Assembly: GCA_013399855.1 (NCBI GenBank)
Contig: VXAY01006704.1
Coordinates: 62,001-126,000 of the forward strand
Length of the DNA: 64,000 bases
From: Oxyruncus cristatus
Lineage: Eukaryota; Chordata; Aves; Passeriformes; Cotingidae
Reading direction: 5' to 3'
Positions 58,287 through 64,000 of this stretch are shown here, one piece after another. The position numbers were made by a program, and so were the translations under genes. Position 1 is the stretch's first letter, and each line of letters opens with the position of its first letter. The notes beneath the pieces were generated by a model, which was given only the letters and a program-made list of their open reading frames with translations, was not told the DNA's origin and did not search any database.

Positions 58287-61200
58287 CTCAGCCCCTCCAG
58301 TTTTCTGGGCAGACTAGTGACATGTGGAAGTTGGTCTCTGTGATAAAATACAGACATGTGGAAGCTGGGGCACAGGTAGAGCTGGCACTCCCTCACAGAG
58401 AGTGCTGGAGGTGGTGGGATATTGAGCTGCATCTGGAGATCTTTCCCAGCAAGCTCATCTGGGGAAAACTGTGGACCGTGTTTGCTTGGATACACCCACC
58501 TGCTTAAGTCTCTGCCAGATGTGGAGTGTGGTTCCCAGAGAAACAACAAAGTCTGGAGGGAATCACAGCCGAGCTGCTGCTGTCTCTGCCCACCAACCAC
58601 ACCCATAGCTGGGATCTTTCCCCCCTCCTTAAGCTCCTGCAAAACTCCTACCTTTGCTTCGTGCCAGCCGAGAGGTACAATACAAATAATGTAACAGATT
58701 ATGGAAATGTGTAAACACTTGTGATTTCCCCTGAGGGTTTTGCTCGGTGCAATTCGATGGAGTGAGTGAAATGAAGGAATATTGCTCAGTACCCCTAAGC
58801 ATGTGAGATCTGACCACTAATACATTACCAAGATAATACTTTCTTATCTCATATGCTGGGAAGATTGATTAGTCTTTGCCTGTAAAATGCCAGGAAACTG
58901 GGAAATGTTATTTGCCATAAATGCTAAGTACAGCTCTTACTGTGGCATCTGTGACTCAGTTCCTTAGTTTTAAATAAATAAAAGCCTGTGTCATTAACAA
59001 CAACAACAAAATAAATGCATGAGGGCTTAGTCAACTACGGATCTGTAGCTGATAAATTTGACTTGACAAAGCTCAAGTAATTAAAAGCATGAGCTAGGAA
59101 AAGATCCTCAAACTTCTGAAAAGGTCTGAGACCTGGAACTCTGCAATGTTCAGGACTTTTTTAGCTTTCTCAGTGTATGTTTTTCCTCCCATTTCTTTGC
59201 AGCCAGGAATAACATCATGGCTTTCATCTGGCTGCTTATCTAAACATAAGGATATCCCAAATATGTGAACATTAAGGGTTTCTAAGGATCCCAAAGCAAT
59301 AAGCAGGAGAAGTCTGTATGTCATCTCGTGTACAGAGCTTAAATTTGGAGAAGTGTTGTGTTGCACCCCTTCCCAGCATCAGTAGCCTGGAGGGGGAATG
59401 GGATGGGCTGGGAAGGTAGATGACTTTGATTCATGAAGCTTTGGTGAACACTGAGAGAAATGCCCCCAGGATTGTTTCTTACGTGGGGAAAGCTGGTGAA
59501 AAACTTCTTCATGGAACTTCTCCCTCTATCTAGGCTGATATTTGCAGAGAAGGGAAGAGCCAGGTGGCCAAACTTCATTGCAGATCCCGAATGTCTTGTC
59601 CTCTGAGATACTGAGCAGCTGGAAAGGACTTTAATCCCTGTGTTCATTCTGAAACGTGCATGTACCACCAAGCACTTACTGCTTTCTGTTGGCTGTGTGG
59701 AATTTTGCACTTCTCTGTGTCCTTTACTACCACATCGAACTGTTAAGATCTAGTGGATTGTTTTTCCATTTTAATTCCACAAATGAATCTACGGATTCTA
59801 CACACTCTCTCATGAGCTTTTCAGCTGGGAAGATAAGCCCAGCATCTTAATGTGGTATTGATCTGAGCCCTCTGGAATTCAAATTTGCTTGACTTTGTAA
59901 AGTTTGCATAGGTAGGATATCTGAACATCAGATGCCTGTCAAGCTGGCGACTGGCCTGTTTGATCTGGCTAACTCATAATTAATTGAGCTGTTAATGTGA
60001 GTATTTGATAAGAACACCTGGGGGTGTTTGGCACAATAGTTGTTGCCAATGTGGAGCTTGACAGATGGATGCTTTCCAAATTTAAATCAGGTAGGTCTTA
60101 AACAATGATTTATAGCTGGGGAGAGTGGAATGTAAAGTGATGTGATATTTTCCAAGTGAAGCAGTCTGGTCTTTCTTGAAATCAGGATACAGGATGGAAA
60201 TGCTCTGTCTGTCCACAGCCTTCATTTTGGCTGCAACTGGCCTTTCTATTGTGCTTTTTGTGTTGAGTCTCCCTAAGCACTTTGCCGTGAAAATCCACAG
60301 AATAGTTCAGATGACGGAGGCAACAGAGCAGCAATGCTGCATGTGGCACCTCAGCACTGATTTAGGGGTGCACTCGGACTTGCCAGCAAACTGTGCACCC
60401 CAGGAAGTGCAAGCTCTCAAGGATTCATCTGCAGGGATAGAAAGAGGGAATATGAAGAGTTCTTGTTCTCCCTGAGTTGCATCCACAGGGATCATCCCTC
60501 AGGATTTCTGTAGCAGCGACAGAAACGTGTGTTGCAGCACACTGGCATGTTAACAGGGAAGTGAGCAGCACCTCTTCTCTGCAGCACATTGAGTTGGGAC
60601 TGGAGAAAGAGCATCACTTTTCATTTAGGGAGCATGGATGGCTGGTGAAACTAAAGCATGCAGGGCTGGAAGTGCATGGCATGGTGTGTTTGGTTGCCTC
60701 TTTATTGCCTGCCAATGAAGCAGCTTTCTATCTCCAAATGCCTATTTGGTTATTGCTGATTTCTTTTGGTGTGAACACCCACCACAGGAGTGGGCCCAAA
60801 CAGTGCTGTGTTATCACAAAGTTCCTTCTTCCTTCAAAATCTGGACTTGCTGTTGATTCCTCATCAGCCTGGGCAGGTCTGGCCTAATATGGCTAAAGTC
60901 AGAGCTGACTCTGGCCCTTGAACCTGAGCTTGTACGTAATGAAAAGAGAGACCTGACAAGCTCCACACAGACAGTCTTACACTGTGGGTGGAGGGGAATA
61001 CACAACAAGAACTTATTATCTTTATATTACATCATTCCCAAACATTTTTAACCTCAGTTGTACTAAGATTCTACCCAGAGCTGATTGAAGCACCTGTTTT
61101 AACACATTCTTGGCTTGTTTTGCTCCTCAGACTGGAAAATTCCTCTGGGGAATGAATGCCTTGCTTGAGGAGGAGGGTGTAGGGAGCAGGGCTTGTGCAA

Positions 61201-61790
61201 TGCACAGGGAGCACCGCATTCCTTTCTGCACAGGACGATATATATAACATCACAGCCCCATGGCAAAGCTCACTGTAGGCCAGCCTTGAGGACAGAGGCT
61301 TTACTGTTCGCTTTCTGATCAAACTCATCAGATGCTGAGCCACCAGAAATGTTCATTTACTCAGTAAACGTCCTCCCTTTGTGGCTGATTGCAGTTGAAG
61401 TTAAGCCAGTGCCTGCCCATGCAGTTTTGGACTTTGTGCTGCTGCTGTTCAGAGAGGATCTGAACTAACCACTGAGCCATTGTGAGGCACATGTGAAAGT
61501 CGAGTTTCTCTGCCAATCTCTTCTCAATTGCTTTTGTTCATCCTGCCCATATCACCAAATCAAAGGCAGCAAATTCCACTAGAAAGAGTATTCTTATTTC
61601 ACAGGAGGTTCTGTTCAGTGTACTCGCCATCAGAGGCACTGCTGTACACCGAGTGACATCAAAAGGGATTGGGGCTTTTGTACTGAATTGGGTTGTATTC
61701 AAGTCAAGGCATTTTAAAAATTCATTTCTGTTGCTAAAAGACTTGACTCCCTCTTAAGAAAAACACTGTCTCAATAGAAGATGAAATATA
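58287..61790. other. non-coding sequence, no recognised feature
   Basis: Unique sequence. An (ACA)n short run lies near 58999-59010. AT-rich stretches at 58810-59010 and 59950-60010 (CATAATTAATTGAGC) have enhancer-like composition only. Open frames of up to 136 codons match nothing known. Confidence 0.5.
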
Positions 61791-62218
61791 GAATAACTAG
61801 GCTGGGTGTGAGAGGGGACATCTTGGGGTTTCTGGTCCAGCCCTCCTGCTCACAGCAGGGCTAAGCTTGGAGTTAGGTGGGATTTCTTAGGGCTTTGTAC
61901 ACTTTTGGGGTTTGGTTAACTTTAAGGATGGAGGTTGAGGTCTCTCTGGGCAAATTTATTCCAGTGCTTCCCCTTTTCTGTGTGGAGTTTCTCTTGCTGC
62001 AACCCGCGTGTTTCCTCTTGCTCTTTGTGCATCTCTAACAAGAGCTTGACTCCGTTTCTTATTTACCCCCAGTTTGGTGCTTGAAGGTTGACAAGATGTG
62101 CCTTTAACCCCCAAGCAGGGCAAAATGAGCCTTCCCCACTGCTCTTTGTACTTCATGTGCCCTGATGTGTGGCCTGTTACCGTCCTGGTCCTTCTCCTCT
62201 GAGCTTGGGTCCAGCTCA
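61791..62218 (-). mobile_element. CR1 LINE, old diverged 3' fragment
   Basis: The plus strand shows a reversed, worn CR1: GAATAACTAGGCTGGGTGTG at the terminus, TGGTCCAGCCCTCCTGCTCA, AGGGCTTTGTACACTTTTGG, AAGGATGGAGGTTGAGGTCT, CTCTGGGCAAATTTATTCCA with GTGCTTCCCC, then AAGAGCTTGACTCCGTTTCT and GTCCTTCTCCTCTGAGCTTG. The order of blocks is right for CR1 but mismatches and gaps are frequent, so this is among the oldest copies here. The right boundary is approximate. Confidence 0.85.
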
Positions 62219-62489
62219 GCCTCAATTTACCGACCTTCATTTTCCCTCTGTAGTTATGCCTGAGACACATTTCTGGGTTGATACAACTTAAGGCTCTCAT
62301 TCTTCCGTTTTGCCAATGCTCAGCTCTGCTCAGGTTATTTGAAACCAGCTGTTGCTGGGAGCAGAAATAGAGAAAAGAGTCGAGTGTAGAGGAAAATGTA
62401 CTCAAACTGTTTGTTCTCGTAACTCAGCGCAGGCAGCCCAGGGAAGTGGGTATGAGCTTGCAGAAATACTCTGGGGTTTTGCACGTCTC
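62219..62489. other. non-coding sequence, no recognised feature
   Basis: Unique sequence after the CR1 truncation point. Confidence 0.45.
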
Positions 62490-62745
62490 CAAACACATAC
62501 ACTGTTCTAGCTTGCTTGTCAAAGTCTTACGTTCAATATCCCAAATATCTCTTAATCTGATCAGATCTAGTCTGTAATGTTGACACTCTTATTTCCTCGG
62601 GCCCAAACGAGGTCGGTAGCCGTGTATCCTTCTCGGAGACAATCGGGAAATAATTAAAGTCTGGAAATCATCATTCAGGCAAGGATGGAAAATATTTTCA
62701 ATTTCCTAAGTAGCTGTGACAGTTTTCACATGAGTGCTCTCTTTC
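62490..62745. other. candidate conserved non-coding element
   Basis: AT-rich sequence with a cluster of CpGs at about 62598-62646 (GAGGTCGGTAGCCGTG, TCTCGGAGACAATCGG), followed directly by AAATAATTAAAG. It contains the palindromic CTGATCAG near 62558-62565. Kept CpGs in AT-rich bird DNA often mark constrained elements; no repeat explains it. Confidence 0.3.
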
Positions 62746-64000
62746 TTCTGAAACCCCTCATTTTTCTCTTTGGCCTTTCAGTGTTCTTTGTTTCCCCACA
62801 AAAAAACCTGTATCCCAGTGGGAAGGACAGGCAGGACTAGGGGGAGCATATCAGGGAGGTAGGAAGGCAGCTACCTTCTGCCCTGGACATGCTTATCTGT
62901 TTTCACCTTCTTGCTTCCTGTGATATCAGTGCTGCAGAATCCTGAAGCTGTTCTCATCATTCCTTATCCACCTCCCACCTTTAGGATGTGGTGGGTTTTT
63001 CTCCAGGCTGCTCTCAAGGGTCTGAGTCCAGAGGCTGAGGCTGAGTTTAACAGCAGCTCAGGGGCTTGCATTGGGGTGTCAGGGTGGCCCCATCCCAAAG
63101 TGAGGTGTGCTCTGCCACCTGAGGGGCTCAGCCTGGTCAGTCTCGCACCACCAGTGACCCACATTCCTGGCACAGGAGACCTGTGTGCAGGAACCACCCT
63201 CTCTGGGCTCTCTGCAGCCCCACCACGAGACCCACAGCCATGAGGATCCCTCTGGAATCACAGTACAAACCCGTCAGACTCCATTTAGGGGCCTGAACCA
63301 AATTTCTATCTGTGTAACCTTTATTTCTGGCTCTGCTTGTGAAGGGTGGTAGAAGGTGCTGTTATTTTTGGCAGTGACTTGGGTTGTGCAGTTTTCTGGT
63401 AGGACTGAAATCCAGATGTCCCTTATTTCAGCTGGAGGCATTTCCATAGAAAAGCTTCTCTAACTTGTCGCTGTATTGTAAATTTATTTTAGGGGGTTTA
63501 ATATTGAAGTCTGTCCAGTACTGGAGTATTGGCAAGAGTGAAATCACATGGATGTGAAATGGAGGAATTTAAATAGTCAAAGGGCACTAAATGAATTTGC
63601 TTTCATTCTCCCACTGAAGGAACTGTTCTCTGTGTTTCTCCCCAGCATTTTATGCCACACATACATTATAACTTCAGACTCGAGCTACTTAATGCATTCA
63701 GGCACTATTTCTAGTTCCTCCTTTTCTTCAGCCTGCAGTGCCTTGCTTAGCTAAAAATCAATTTGTTATTACATGAATTGCTGCAGGACATAAAGCTGTC
63801 TATGTAACTAGCCCAATTAATTAATACCTTTGCACTCTACTTTAATCAACCATAATAGCCGGGCTGTTAAATATGGCCACTCATCAGTATTTTCCAACAG
63901 AGCTTATTTTTTGTGATTAAATTATTATTGCAGTCTATCCTCATGCCATTTCACTCCCTTTGTACTGAAATTAAGTGTTCTCAGGGAGAGAGACAGGGGA
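62746..64000. other. non-coding sequence, no recognised feature
   Basis: Unique sequence to the window end. A GC-rich part at 62990-63240 holds overlapping open frames of 60-110 codons without recognisable protein. The last 250 bases are AT-rich. Confidence 0.5.

Noticed and set aside
57779..58642. 287-codon minus-strand open frame, the longest in the window
   Set aside because: Most of it is antisense to the CR1 at 57720-58286, whose stop-poor reverse strand explains the length.
1..64000. microRNA genes and CRISPR arrays
   Set aside because: I looked for well-known conserved mature microRNA sequences and for regularly spaced direct repeats; none was found, and CRISPR is not expected in a bird genome.

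Overview
The window reads as a stretch of bird nuclear genome, most likely from a passerine. The evidence is its repeats. At least nine clear 3'-end fragments of chicken-repeat-1 (CR1) LINEs lie on both strands, along with one minus-strand solo LTR of a common avian endogenous-retrovirus type. A 5'-truncated tRNA-Ile-derived SINE with a CR1 tail (51752-51876) matches the passerine family TguSINE1. Three fragments resemble MIR/CORE-SINEs, an old amniote SINE group. Base composition is mixed, homopolymer tracts are short, and no bacterial-style gene packing is present.

I find no convincing protein-coding exon, no structural RNA gene and no CRISPR array. The open reading frames are short and overlap in every frame. 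The longest run antisense through CR1 copies or show no recognisable protein. The segment is therefore best read as intergenic or long-intron sequence.

Layout: 1-11 kb carries an inverted CR1 pair (915-1501), a CR1 reverse-transcriptase fragment (2000-2085), the solo LTR with an assembly-type duplication around one N (5420-6252), a CR1 end (8572-8857), an exact T22C6T22C6T22 tract (9898-9975) and a 646-bp CR1 (11077-11722). The interval 11.7-31.5 kb is mostly unique sequence with homopolymers and one 33-N gap (16454-16486). The interval 31.5-44 kb holds a CR1 pair, the MIR-like copies at 35420-35610 and 36482-36570, a possible tRNA-like SINE head at 38172, two same-strand CR1s at 39912-40667 and one at 43495-43832. 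The interval 44-64 kb holds the TguSINE1-like copy, a third MIR-like fragment (57465-57560), a ~570-bp CR1 (57720-58286) and an old CR1 (61791-62218).

No genes work together here. The repeats do form a system: the SINE at 51752 ends in the same tail as the CR1 copies at 915 and 11077, so the window contains both a parasitic SINE and the LINE type likely to have mobilised it. Several AT-rich stretches that look regulatory (12040-12270, 38100-38440, 55170-55660, 62490-62745) are suggestions only and need alignment to other birds.
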